Made by a program: the position numbers and the translations under genes
From: Arabidopsis thaliana
Taxonomy: Eukaryota; Streptophyta; Magnoliopsida; Brassicales; Brassicaceae
Direction: 5' to 3'
DNA length: 64,000 nucleotides
Assembly: GCF_000001735.4 (NCBI RefSeq)
Contig: NC_003074.8
Span: 2,852,101-2,916,100 of the forward strand
In this document: piece after piece, positions 12,682 to 27,433 of the stretch
How positions within the stretch are numbered: the stretch's first letter is position 1
Layout of the letters: every line of letters starts with the position of its first letter
The notes under the pieces: model-generated
What the model saw: the letters and a program-made list of their open reading frames with translations, nothing else
Told to the model about the DNA's origin: nothing
The model's database searches: none

Positions 12682-15130
12682 TCAATCCAGTTTTCCTACT
12701 AATCTTCCAATGGCGGAGTACGTCCCGCAGCAACCGCTTACAATGCCAGAGATTATGATGAATACGCATATTCCAATCTGCCAAAATATCAAATAGATAA
12801 AGCTTAAATGAAATTATCATGTAAAAATATATTGACTCTAAACAATAACCATTTTACTTTATGGCATAAAAGAAAAAAAAATATATCTTACTTGAGTCTT
12901 ACTCAATCTACCCTTCAAGATACTGAGATAACAAAGACAAGGAAAGATAAAATCCTGCACGGTAAACAAAAAAATATGAATCCTTTTAACAGATGTGATA
13001 TGTCTATAATCAATGATAGCTGTAATTTTCTTAAACGGTGACTTACGACAAGCATTGCGAGGAATGATCCCATCAAAGCCCCCATGATCGCTGCAAAGTT
13101 ATAATTAGAACAAACGACGATAAATTAAGATGCTTTTTGTTGTTGTTGTATAGTTTCATGCAAAAAGAAGGTAAGAGTATTTTACCGAAGAATGGGAATG
13201 TAAGTGCGACAACCAAAGTAGAGAGAACTAAAATCGTTTTAATAAAGATAGATACTCCATACGATCTCATCTTCTCTGATGGCAGCATAAGTTCTTCTAG
13301 ACCTAGCACAATTGGTGTGAGAGCTAACGCGTATTTGGTCATCGGTACTACCACCTAAAGTAAGAGAAAAAGAACCAATCAAATTTTAGTAATTATATAT
13401 ATGTCGAGACAAACATGTTTACCGAGTTTTAAAGTTATATCTCACCGCTGTCCAAACTGCGATTTTAGATGCTGTGTACTGCTGTGGCATGTTTAGTGTA
13501 AACTGTGATTGAATGGCCTCACCAAACATACTGTAGCCGCAAATCGCTACGACAATGTAAAAGAATACGCAGAAACCAAAACTGCAAAAAGAAACGGAGA
13601 AATGAAAATTTTGACCTAGTATCTAACGTCCATTATAAGTAACCTTAGGCAAAGAGATTTTTCACCTAATGAGAAGCACCAAAGGAAACTTGGATGGTTC
13701 TTTCATGGAAGAGTAAATGCTGGGTAAAACTGCGTGACCACTGAACCCAAACCCGAATATCCCAATAGCGACGGGTAAGTTAGCGAGATCAAGAGATTTT
13801 CCACCCGTGTGAAACCCGACTCCATCAACCGACCCAACCCAGAAGAGACAAAGAGCAAGCAAGATCGAAACAAAGACTCCTCCGGCTAAAAGAATGGAAC
13901 ACACATATTAAAGAATATATGAACGAATCTCGAAGCTATATTGGAAGGATCTTATGATAGAAAATGGAACCTGAGAGATAGGAGAGTAAGCTAAGGTCTT
14001 TGAGCCAAACTGTAGGAAGAACAATAAGAGTAGCTGATATAGCAAAGATCTGAGGAGAATCTAGAGATACTCCAACGATGTTTAATGTAATGTTGGGGAA
14101 AACTCTCGATAAATTATCGCTCATCATGATTATATACTCCACACAACATACGTATAACTCCATGTACAAAAGTATCTGCAACTCTCATGAGAGATCAAGA
14201 ACCCTATATATTAGTTTGGAGATATGTTAAGTATATATGTAAATGATTTCCATATGACTAACGGAGATGATGAGGCGGCCGGTAAATCCAAAGGCAGCTT
14301 GACCAATGTCCGGGTAGGTACGGAGATCAGAAGAGCTCTCAAGACATCGTTTGAGGAGGATACCGGTGTAGCAAGTGATGATAGCAAAGGATAAGAGTAT
14401 ACAAAGCCCGAGCCATCCTCCTTCTTTCACCGCGTAAGGCATTGTGAGTAGACTTATTCCACAAAGGACATTGATTCCTTCACCAAAAATAGGTTCAACT
14501 TAAAGAGAGATTGAAACTTTTCTTTTTGTTATGACGATAAAATCTCTGTTCAACCGAACCGAATGCCCAAACCCTAAAGACTTTTGAGACAAAATCAATA
14601 CCGATACTATGTCTTACCATTTAGAACAGATTGAGGAAACGAGCAGAAATTTGGTTCTCCATACGAGAGATCGGTGTTGGATAACCCGATCTGAGATGAA
14701 AGGAATAATACATCGTCTTTCTCAGAGAGCAGCGGTTGTTTGCTTGTGGAAGACGCAAACGAATTTGCAATAGAGGTTGGACGTCTCTTGTATAAGGAAG
14801 CGACAGAACTGGTGAATGATGTCTGAGAACTTCTCCGGTGAATGAAACTGATTGTAGGAGGTGTAACTCCGGTCAAGATATCCACAGATTGTCTATATTT
14901 TCCAGAAAAAGGAAGAATCTTCACAAACGTTATAAATTAATTCGTTAGATATCGAAAAAACAGAGGAATTTCTTTTACCGATAACTCCGAGGCCATGGAG
15001 CTGAATCGTTCTGAGATAATGAAGAATATGAACTAGAATCATCGTCTTCGTCATCGCAGGAGACATCAACTTGGCATTCCTCGTCATCTGTCGGAAACAA
15101 TATGTCTCTTTCTTGCTCCTCAAGTTCCAT
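12682..15130 (-). CDS. Amino-acid/auxin permease family transporter, copy A (vacuolar AVT1 type)
   Basis: Ten exons on the minus strand: 14979-15130, 14618-14892, 14263-14477, 13971-14175, 13666-13885, 13446-13581, 13186-13354, 13047-13090, 12892-12954 and 12682-12777; all phases agree and give 524 residues. A soluble, very acidic, Ser-rich N-terminus (about 140 residues, with a DDEDDDSSS run) precedes an Aa_trans (PF01490) domain with about ten or eleven helices. Recognisable pieces are the [20 protein letters not shown] first helix and [22 protein letters not shown]1-type carriers exchange neutral amino acids across the tonoplast. By memory At3g09330. It is tandem to copy B with near-identical exons and introns from exon 3 on; the last exon differs and ends earlier here (GKLD-stop). 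Confidence 0.93.
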
Positions 15131-15949
15131 CGTCGTTGTCTCTGTTTCAAAACAGAGTCGAATCAGAGCAACAAAGGAGCGAAATGAATACTATAAGAAA
15201 AAAAAAAGAGATCGAGCTCTGAGTTCGATTTGCTATCACGTCGAGTTTGTATTAATCCAATTGATACATGATCATAAACAAATTAATATTCTGGTTATTC
15301 TGGTCGTGATATGTAGTGTGGAAGTATTAGTGGCGGATCTACATTGCCACTAGGGTAGGCACGTGCCCCATACTAATTAGAAATTTTAAGCCATAGGATA
15401 ATGAGACTATGAAGTCATTGTTCTATATTTGATCCATTGGTAATGATTATTCTCCAAAACATTGAGATGGTGGAGTTTCACTTCCTTATTTGTTCTATAA
15501 AATTATTGTTATAATATGTAATTTTATCTTTATAGCCACCTTTCAGTTCAAGTTTTGGGTTAAAACATGTTGTAAGATTCAATTTTCTTCTTAGACAGTT
15601 ATTTTTCCTCTTCATTTTTCACCTCGCTATATTTCATATAAATGTATATGTGCCATATACTAGAAAAGTTTCTGGATCCGCCCCTCACATGTTCAAAAGT
15701 CAAAGGTATATGCGTGGAATTGGAAATTTGGAATGGATTTGATTTGTCAAAAATAAATTAAAAAAAAGTAGGTCGACGAAGGTTAAGATCTTTTTGTGAA
15801 AATAGAAGATTACAAGTTAAAACAAAGCTTCATTACGGTATTAAAATTACTGCTTCACGTTTCACAAATCTTGATCACTCTGTTAAATTTCATATAAAAA
15901 GACAATCTCTTATTGTTTCACAATTTAACATATGTTGTTTCATTGTTCT
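15131..15949. other. Spacer between tandem transporters
   Basis: Holds the promoter of copy A, a candidate hAT-type non-autonomous transposon (15329-15685) and the 3' flank of copy B. Flanks of the element align with 18700-18790 upstream of copy B, showing that the spacers share descent. Confidence 0.7.
15329..15685. mobile_element. Non-autonomous hAT-like (TTF-type) DNA transposon remnant
   Basis: The left end AGTGGCGGATCTA and the right end TGGATCCGCCCCT form a mostly matching terminal inverted repeat of the type seen on plant hAT elements with TTF zinc-finger transposases; a GGCACGTGCCCC palindrome lies just inside the left end, also typical. No transposase frame is present (about 357 bp). 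The paralogous place upstream of copy B, near 18716-18750, keeps GTGGAAG followed closely by TTCACATG without the insert, so it acts as an empty site. An 8-bp target duplication is not clear. Confidence 0.65.
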
Positions 15950-18426
<2,477 letters not shown>

Positions 18427-19115
18427 CTTCGTCGTCTCTGCTTCAAAACAGAGTTAAATCAGAGCAAGTAACAGATTCCAGGACAGAACAAACGAAACAG
18501 GAAAAAAAGGAGGGAACAGAGAAGTGAAATGAATATTGGAAGAAATATAAAGAGACGACGAAGAGACTCGGTATTGAGTTCGATGTGTTGTCACGTCTGA
18601 CGTCTGTCAACTTTGTATTAGTCTTAGGAAAAAAACACTTTGTATTAGTCCATTGATACTACTTGATCATATGTAACGAATTAAATTCTGGTCGACTGGT
18701 CGTTAAATTTAGAGTGGAAGGTAACGTTCACATGTTTAAAAGGTCCAAAGTCAAAAGGTACATGCGTGGCATAGATTTGCCAATAAATTAAAGAAAAAAA
18801 GGTAAATTCAAGAAAGGCTTATCGAGCTAATTTAAGCCCAATAATACTGAACTATTTGGGCTTGAGTCTTAAAGGCCCAATTTGTGGAGGAGGCGTCATC
18901 GTCTTCGCTTTTCCTTTTCCCTTGAGAGGTCGTCGACGAGGTTTAAGATTTTTAAGAATGTTGTAGTAGCTTCGCGAATAATCTCAGGTCTTCTATAAAA
19001 CCAAACTAGCGATTAGCCGACTCTTCCTCTTTATTATTACAAAGACGAAAAGGCTTCGAGTTTTGTAATTTCTTCTTCTGTTACAAGTTCTTTTCACTGT
19101 GAAAGTAATTCTTCA
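18427..19115. other. Divergent promoter region, transporter B / Fes1A
   Basis: Bidirectional spacer. GGCCCA/AGGCCCAA words (about 18835-18885), typical of plant housekeeping promoters (site II/telo-type settings), sit nearer Fes1A. The region 18700-18790 is the transposon-free counterpart of 15310-15760. Confidence 0.55.
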
Positions 19116-21009
19116 ATGGCGAAAGACGGACCTAATTGGGATGGTTTGCTTAAGTGGAGTCTCTCTCACGCCGACGGTACTCGACCCACTCGCCAGTTGA
19201 GGTACGGACATTCATCTTGTAGTTGGTTTTTTAGGTTCTGTCTTTTGATTTGTCTGAAACTGATGGGATGCTTGGTGGGTAGTTTAGGTATCTGTGTGGC
19301 TATGATTGAGCTTTCACTTGAGGAGATGAATCTTATGAGTGAATTCGAATCTGGGTTTGTTTAAAGTAGTTTTCTTTTTTGAAGATATCTGTTCAGTTCA
19401 TCGGTTTGGTTAAGATTCAATTATCGAATTCTGCTGTTATGTAGGTGAAAGGTTATCTATTTTCTCGTTTTTACATGAAACTCTGTTAATTTTTTTTAAG
19501 GGAATTCACGATTTGTTCATGTCAAATCATTCTGTATGTGTTTTATTGTGGATTGTTTTGTTGATTTGAGTTGTTTTAATGAGACAGTGAGGAGGATCGA
19601 AAATGGTTTATGGAGGCTATGCAATCGCAGACTGTAGATGTAGTCAAACGCATGAAGGAGATTACACTAGTTATGCAAACACCTGAACAAGTTTTGGTGG
19701 AACATGGAGTAACACCTGAAGATATCCAAGGTGCGTAATTTGTGGCTATAATACATAGCTTAGATCTTTATCTTTTGCCATTGTGTGTAGGGTACTAATT
19801 GAGTTTATTATTCTGGTAGATTTGCTGGATGAGCTGCAAGAGCACGTTGAATCGATCGATATGGCTAACGGTACATTATCTCTAACTTGGACTTTGCTTT
19901 TTTTTTTTTTTTTTTTTTCTTTCCTGTTCTGGTTAGCTCAATTTGAACATTGCTTGTAACAACTTGTTTACTTACTATTGTGTAGATCTTCATTCAATTG
20001 GAGGCTTGGTTCCTCTTCTTAGTTTCCTTAAAAACTCTCATGCTAATATTCGGGCAAAAGCTGCGGATGTCGTTAGCACAATAGTTCAGAACAATCCTAG
20101 AAGTCAGGAACTTGTTATGGAAACCAATGCTCTGGAGTCATTGCTCTCGAATTTCACTTCAGACACTGATATTCACGCTCGAACCCAGGCTCTTGGCGCA
20201 ATATCATGTAAGCCTGCTTCTGATAGTTCATTTTTAGTAAAGATTGAGATGATCAAAAGCTTTTGTGATTTCTATTTTACTTGGTTTGTGATACTAAAAG
20301 AGACTTATCTTTTCAATATGGGATGTAGCTTTGATTCGCCATAACAAACCAGGAGTAACGGCTTTCAAGCTTGCCAATGGTTATGCTGGCCTAAGAGACG
20401 CCTTGGCATCTGATAGTGTGAGATTTCAAAGGTAACCCACACAAATATTCTTATCATCTGCGGATATAAAATCGTGGAAGATTCTTGAATTGTTGCTCAT
20501 TTTCTTTATTCAAATTCTCCAGGAAAGCCTTAAACTTGTTGCAATATCTACTGCAAGAGGATGATTCAGACCGCAGTATTGCCACTGGACTTGGATTCCC
20601 CCGAGTGATGATGCATCTTGCCTCTAGTGACGATGCTGAGATCAGAGAAGCCGCTCTTCGTGGATTACTTGAGCTTTCAAGAGAGAAAAACGATGGAAGT
20701 AGCAGCATAGATAAAAGCGATGAGAAACTGAGGCAGCTACTAGAAGAACGGATCAAAGGAATCACCTTGATGTCACAAGAGGATCTTGAAACGGTTAAAG
20801 AAGAGAGACAGCTCGTGGATTTACTGTGGAGCATTTGCTACAATGAACCTTCTTCTCTGAGAGAAAAAGGACTTGTCGTTCTTCCCGGTGAAGACGCATT
20901 GCCTCCTGATGTCGCTAGCAAGCTCTTTGAGCCTCCTCTTAGAGCTTCTGCAGCAAACCGTAATGCTACTGAGAAGAAAGATGAACCTATGAAACTACTT
21001 GGACCATAG
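19116..21009 (+). CDS. FES1A: Fes1A, Hsp70-binding protein (HspBP1/Fes1 family)
   Basis: Six exons: 19116-19201, 19588-19730, 19820-19870, 19986-20207, 20329-20431 and 20523-21009; total 363 residues. The N-terminus MAKDGPNWDGLLKWSLSHAD is the Fes1 N-terminal domain, followed by armadillo-type repeats (for example GGLVPLLSFLKNSHANIRAKA at about 95-115 and LLQYLLQEDDSDRSIATGLG). Family members bind the ATPase domain of cytosolic Hsp70 and act as nucleotide exchange or stabilising factors; Arabidopsis Fes1A is known to protect cytosolic Hsp70 and to be needed for acquired thermotolerance. No signal peptide or membrane helix is present, so it is cytosolic. Intron 3 carries a T run of about 20 (19898-19919). 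By memory At3g09350. Confidence 0.96.
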
Positions 21010-21695
21010 ACGAGAAATCAAAGCTAAAACTTTTTATTACTTTTCCTTGTTTTTTATGTTTTGTAACTTTTCAAATTGTCAGAAAAGTTTCATAGATATA
21101 TGTATTATGTCAATGATCAAGGGCTATGTTATGTTAATTTTTGTTTTCATCATTCGAGATCTTTAGTCTTGTTATTGTTGAGATTAAGAATATTCAGCTT
21201 CAATGCTTTTTCAATTCAACAAGTGTTCTATACGATTTCGGTTTAGCAACAGCTAATACGGACCCGATCTAATTGATCGGTTAAAATTGGTAACTTTGAA
21301 TTGCGGTGAACCGAAGAACAAAACCAAAGCGAACGTCACAATTACTTTGCAATCCCTAAAGGGACAGAGTTCGAATCAAGGCAGTCTCACATATCGGAGA
21401 AATCTCTCGTCACGTCTCTCAGCTTCGCCTTCAACACCGTCGTCGCCGTCACGGCCAACTCCGGTATTGTTATATAGATACAATTACAGTGAACTAGATA
21501 ATCTCATCAAACCCTGATTCTTTCCACTTCCTCGCACGATTGTGTGAAAACAGTTACTTTCGCTATAAATAGTCTGATCTTCTTTCTATTGAGCAGTAAG
21601 ATTGGAAGCTGTTGTTTCGAATCGATTCAAGCCTCGAATCTGAGTTTCGGATCGATATTAGAAGCTAAGGTAGGAGCTTTTTGAGTGAAGGAGTT
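21010..21695. other. Fes1A 3' region and Brf1-like gene 5' region
   Basis: Likely Fes1A polyadenylation zone to about 21130, then the promoter and leader of the next gene (CG-richer from 21400). A 76-codon open frame at 21287-21517 has no recognisable feature. Confidence 0.5.
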
Positions 21696-24600
21696 ATGGT
21701 ATGGTGTAACCATTGCGTGAAGAATGTTCCCGGAATACGCCCTTATGATGGTGCATTGTAAGTGTTTTTGATTATTCACTGATGTTTTGTTATCTTATGG
21801 TTTGCTCTTTAGGAGCTCAGTTTCTGTTGGATTTGTGGTTTCCAAGCTTCGAATTATGAAATATCATCGTTTTTGATTTTTACAGGGCATGTAATTTATG
21901 TGGGAGGATATTGGAGAATTTCCATTTTTCTACCGAAGTTACATTCGTTAAGAATGCTGCTGGACAGGTATACGCAGCTGAGCTTTAGCTTCAGTTACCT
22001 CTTTTGAAGCTCTTCTGTTTTAGTGCTACATATGTTTCTTCGGATGTTCTCGATGTGTCTAGTGGTTTGCGGATGTGATTAATAGGATGTAGGATTAGAG
22101 AGATGTGAGAATATGAGTTGGAGAATCTTGGAACTGTTATCACATCTCTGCTTAAATGTTCTGTGGGGTTTGTATGCGAAGATGAACTTTTTCCTTCAGA
22201 CTGAAACTTTGCAAAGACCATATTATATGAAAGGTCAAAACTACCGAAGTATAAGAAAATGCACTAAGCAACCAGCTTTATTTAGCCACAACCAGTAGAA
22301 ATATCATCGATAGACTTGACAATGGATTTGTTTCCAAGACTGTTGTCTCTTTAGTGATGATATCCACAGAGTTACTTGAGATTTATACAGCCTTTGGTTT
22401 CTTTGAACAATTTGGTTCAAGCTTACAAATTATTTCTGTTTCTGCAGAGCCAAGCATCAGGTAACATAGTGAGGAGTGTTCAAAGTGGGATTACAAGCTC
22501 ACGTGAAAGGAGATTTAGAATAGGTATGCCCCTTTTTGTATATGTATATGTATCTGTGTTCGCTGTTGGCCCAAATTCTGCAACTGATACATCTATTCTA
22601 CAGCTTTCGCTTATGTTTGACAGAGCTATTCCCTTCCCTTTTTATTGTATTTCGAACTTTTCAGTTCAGTAATTGCGTATGTGTACTCATTAACCCATCC
22701 TTAAATTTACTTCCAAATTCAGGCCATGTGACTGTTTCAAAAACCATTGCATTGTTAGACTCTTTACATTAATGCAATTTTGATTCTTATGATCTGACAG
22801 ACCTTCGTCTTTTTGGCAGCTAGAGATGAGCTTATGAATTTGAAAGATGCATTGGGGATTGGTGATGAGAGAGATGATGTGATTGTCATCGCAGCTAAAT
22901 TCTTTGAAGTATGGTTGGTTTACTTAATCTCTGAATATTAATTTGTAAAGTACTTTTACCCCTTCTTTTAACTCCATTAATCTTCTGCAGATGGCAGTTG
23001 AGCAGAATTTCACGAAAGGCCGCAGAACTGAACTAGTACAGGCTTCCTGCCTCTACTTGACGTGCAGGTTAGATTCCTAGTAATCGTCTTATTGCTCTCC
23101 TATGTTTTTTCCTCTTTAGAATACCTTGCTGAATTATGTAGTTGATGTTTTATTCGCTGTATGTTAACCATAAAATTTCATGATCTGTAGGGAATTGAAC
23201 ATTGCGTTGCTTCTTATTGATTTCTCAAGCTACCTTCGAGTTAGCGTGTAAGATGATTCTTTTTCATTTCCCTACTGTTCTCTTTCTTTTGCAACCTAAT
23301 TACATGTTAAGTCTATTGCAATGACAATTCAGGCTTTGCTGTTTTGGTTTTATCAAATATTGTGCAGTTATGAGTTAGGTTCTGTATACTTACAACTCTG
23401 TGAAATGCTGTACCTTGTGGAAAATCGGAATTATGAAAAGCTTGTTGATCCTTCAATTTTCATGGATCGATTCTCAAACAGTAAGTATGTCATGTTTTGG
23501 CTACCATTCGTTTTTGTATTTGGTTGATGCAGAACATCAGCCAAGAAACAAACAGTTATATTGAATACTTAACCCAGCCTACTTGTTTCATCATACTCTT
23601 GCAGGCTTATTGAAAGGAAAAAATAATAAAGATGTTGTGGCAACAGCTAGAGACATTATAGCTAGTATGAAGAGAGATTGGATACAGGTGTGACTTTGTT
23701 ATGTTAGTGTATCGTTTCCTATGTACGCTTTGCCTTAGAGTTAATTAAATTATGAGTTATGTTAATATTAGCTACGTATTGGCTTGCAGACCGGCCGGAA
23801 GCCTAGTGGAATATGTGGAGCAGCACTTTACACAGCTGCTCTTTCTCATGGTATCAAGTGCTCTAAGACAGATATTGTAAGATATGATTGGCTATAAAGA
23901 AATATTGTTTTAGATGAGAGGAAAAGTGTTTTAGCCTTTAATTCACTAATTTAGTACTGATTTGGTGTGTTTTCTACTTCCAGGTAAACATTGTGCATAT
24001 ATGTGAAGCAACTCTCACCAAACGATTGATTGAGTTTGGCGATACGGATTCTGGAAATTTAAATGTGAGTTAAGGCTAATGAGTGTCTAGCAGAATTACA
24101 TGCTATCTGGTCATATCAGCACACATTGGGTTAAATATGAGGATCTGGTTCCGCCGTCATAGTAGTTATAACTTATAATATTGCATGTTCCACTGCTATT
24201 GGTTTGTTGTCATATGCAATAGTGTCACAGGCTCGATTTGCTTTGCCTCATATCAGTTGAAGAATTATGTTCATTTTTAACGGTTGTACATATGTGGCTA
24301 GGTTAATGAGCTCAGAGAAAGAGAATCGCATAAAAGATCTTTTACCATGAAACCAACCTCAAATAAAGAGGCGGTGCTCTGTATGCATCAGGATAGTAAA
24401 CCTTTTGGTTATGGACTATGTGAAGACTGCTACAAAGATGTAGGTCACCGGTTAATTTCCTGATTTTTCTAATCACGTCTTCTGTTTACGTAGTTGCGAG
24501 TCGTTGACAAATGGTTCCCAGAGTTAACAATCAAATGTTTTCTTTTGCAATTTTTAATGCAGTTCATAAATGTTTCTGGTGGACTTGTTGGTGGGTCCAA

Positions 24601-26332
24601 TCCTCCTGCTTTCCAGCGCGCAGAGAAAGAGCGAATGGAAAAAGCAGCTAGAGAAGAAAACGAGGGAGGAATTAGTAGCCTAAACCACGATGAACAACTA
24701 TATGTAAGTTTTGGTGCTCTTTTATTTGAGGATTGCAGTTTAGATATTTTCCTCCCTACCCAAAGCACCTGTATTGGGAGCTTGTTCACTTCTGCTTGTA
24801 TGATATTATAATAAAATCTTTCTTGTGCCGAACTTTTAACAGTCAGACTATTGCAGTATGAGCAAAAGGGGAAAACAATGTTCTGGTGAGTGCAATTGTT
24901 TTCTATCAGATTAAAGTTCTTCACTATCGTTTGAGCACTTGAGAATCTATTTGGGCTGTGTCGCAGAGAAAGGTGAAAAAGATAAAGATGGGGCTGAAGA
25001 ACATGCTGATACTTCGGATGAATCAGACAACTTTTCTGACATCAGTGATGATGAGGTCGGTAATTGTTTAGTAGTAAATGCTATGTCAAATTTCCAACCT
25101 CGAATATGGAACATGAAATAAAGAAGAATTCTCAACAGTTTCAAAGTCTTGTTTTCTCACTACAGTTTCCCTTGTTATATTTGATCGTCAGTCATAGTAT
25201 TTTACTGTTGCTCAGGTAAATGGCTATATCAACAACGAGGAGGAAACGCACTATAAGACGATCACATGGACAGAAATGAACAAAGATTATCTTGAGGTGA
25301 TTTCAGAGGCTATATAATATGTATCTTCTCTTGGATTCCTTTTGATTTATCACCTAGGAGATCAAATCACATACAAAATTATGTTGTTTTGTAGGAGCAA
25401 GCTGCTAAGGAAGCAGCTCTGAAGGCGGCTAGTGAAGCTTTAAAAGCTAGCAACTCTAATTGCCCAGAAGATGCAAGAAAGGCTTTCGAAGCTGCCAAAG
25501 CTGATGCGGCAAAATCTAGAAAGGTGACTCAGTTTGAACTTTGAAATTATGTTCCTGATCAAGCATCTGACTTTTGGAGAATAACATGATACCCATTGAT
25601 GACATATGGTTTCTCAATCAATTTCTGATTCTTTTTTCTCTCTCTTCATATAGGAAAAGCAACAAAAAAAAGCTGAGGAAGCAAAGAACGCGGCTCCTCC
25701 AGCCACAGCAGTGGAGGCGGTACGCCGAACGCTTGATAAAAAGGTTAGAATGTCAGCTTCTTTGATACCTTGATACTTGAAAACGAATATGCAAAAAAAG
25801 ATAAACCGAGTATGCCATGTATCATCTGTTAAAAACCTGGCCTGGAAGTACATAGTCAACAACATGGCTGTCGAAATTATTAGCATTGAAGAAACTTTAG
25901 AGTCTGTGTTTCTTCCTTTTTCCTGATTTTGAGTGTTGACTCTTACAGAGACTTAGTTCGGTGATCAACTACGATGTTTTGGAGTCGCTATTTGATACAT
26001 CCGTAAGTTTTTGATTACCTCTTCTTGTATCCTCAATTCTCATCACTTTTTGAGGTCTTTACAATTTTGCTTCTCTTTTCTTCTTTCAGGCACCTGAGAA
26101 ATCACCCAAGAGGTCGAAAACAGAGACAGACATTGAGAAGAAGAAGGAAGAGAACAAGGAAATGAAGAGTAATGAACATGAGAATGGTGAAAATGAAGAT
26201 GAAGATGAAGAGGATGAAGAAGAAGGCAATGTAGAATCATACGACATGAAGACAGATTTTCAAAACGGCGAGAAATTCTATGAAGAGGACGAGGAAGAAG
26301 AAGAGGATGGTAATGATTTTGGATTGTATTGA
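21696..26332 (+). CDS. TFIIIB subunit Brf1-like (TFIIB-related factor)
   Basis: About 19 small exons with GT-AG borders, first 21696-21757, last ending at the stop 26330-26332; about 600 residues. Order of parts: an N-terminal zinc ribbon (CNHC in exon 1, CNLC in exon 2), two TFIIB cyclin repeats (second one includes RKPSGICGAALYTAALSHG), a second Cys cluster (CMHQDSKPFGYGLCEDC), an acidic linker, the BRF1 TBP-binding core (NNEEETHYKTITWTEMNKDYLE), an Ala/Lys-rich helical stretch, and a strongly acidic Glu/Asp tail ending GLY. Brf1 joins TBP and Bdp1 to form TFIIIB, which recruits RNA polymerase III to tRNA and 5S genes. The start is the first ATG, immediately before the zinc ribbon. By memory At3g09360. 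Confidence 0.9.
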
Positions 26333-27433
26333 TGATATGTATTGTGAAACACAAGAGTTTTAATTTCTTTTGTTTTGCCGGATTAGTTGATTTTATTTGC
26401 ATTAATATAGGAGAACCCCAACTAAATTTATTCTTTATTATCAGTAACAAATATTTAAGATTTAAAAGAAAAAAAAGTTCACACAAATGATCTATTTATT
26501 TTTACAATTCAAGTGGTACTGACTAAGAAATGAAAAACCACTAACTTAATTAATTTAATAAAATCTATATGTATTTAATTTTGATAATTTTATTTTCCTT
26601 GTTTATGATAATTCTAATTTCTATCAGATAACAACTAACAATCACTGAACTTATCTCACCTATTTGATGAGCTAAATGTATTTTAAATTTATTTTTCTAT
26701 AAAGATATAACTGAAACAAAAGTGATGACTTTTTATGAAAATTCCCAAAATCAAATACCAGAAAATTCAATTTTAAACAAAATGTGTCGGTCCGGATGAT
26801 CTTACATCTAGCTTGGTTTTACAGGATAGTATTTAAGAAGAATCATAAAGTTCATCTCAAACCAAATCCGACGGTCCAGAGTCACCTGCAAAGCTTGGCA
26901 TCGTATACGTGTTCAGTGGTCAACGGATCAGCTACGAGTGCCGTTTGAGGTTCAAACTTCTGTTTCTGAGGTTAACTCTCTACCGTTAACGTCCGTTAGT
27001 GTACCTTCTAACCTTGACGACTTTTCCACTTTCCAAAAGATAACGACGGCGTTAAATTGGTCTATTTTACTGAACCAGCTTTAACCAGAATTAGATTGCA
27101 TTACATTCAACTCGTGCTTATGGATAAATATCAGTTCGGTTTGGAGAAAATAGGTTACTTAAGGTAAAAAGAACGGCAAGTAACGGTGTGACGTCAGCAG
27201 AAGAAGTATTCGTTATAATAGTGAGAGAGAGAGAGATAAAACTTAGGGAACCCTTTTTTATGTTTTATTTTCTCGCTTTGTTTCGATCAAGTCTTCTCTT
27301 TCTCTCTCTATCCCTCTCTCTCTGGTTCAACGGGCAAAGTATTTTTCGAATAAAGTTTTGGTTTTTTTTTTAACGTTCCTTTCGCCTTCTTTCTTCTTCT
27401 TCTGCTGGTGAATTCGTGTATCTATCTATCTCG
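26333..27433. other. Brf1-like 3' region and MYB3R3 promoter/leader
   Basis: AT-rich to about 26800, then more balanced promoter sequence. A GA repeat (27221-27236) and CT-rich stretches (27290-27330, 27395-27430) lie in the presumed MYB3R3 leader. No coding exon is visible. Confidence 0.5.

Noticed and set aside
19898-19919. Long poly-T run
   Set aside because: Lies in intron 3 of Fes1A just before a polypyrimidine tract; an ordinary homopolymer, no sign of a retroposed tail.
26043-26486. 147-codon minus-strand frame rich in His/Leu/Ser
   Set aside because: Mirror of the GA-rich acidic tail exon of the Brf1-like gene; the composition is explained by that exon.
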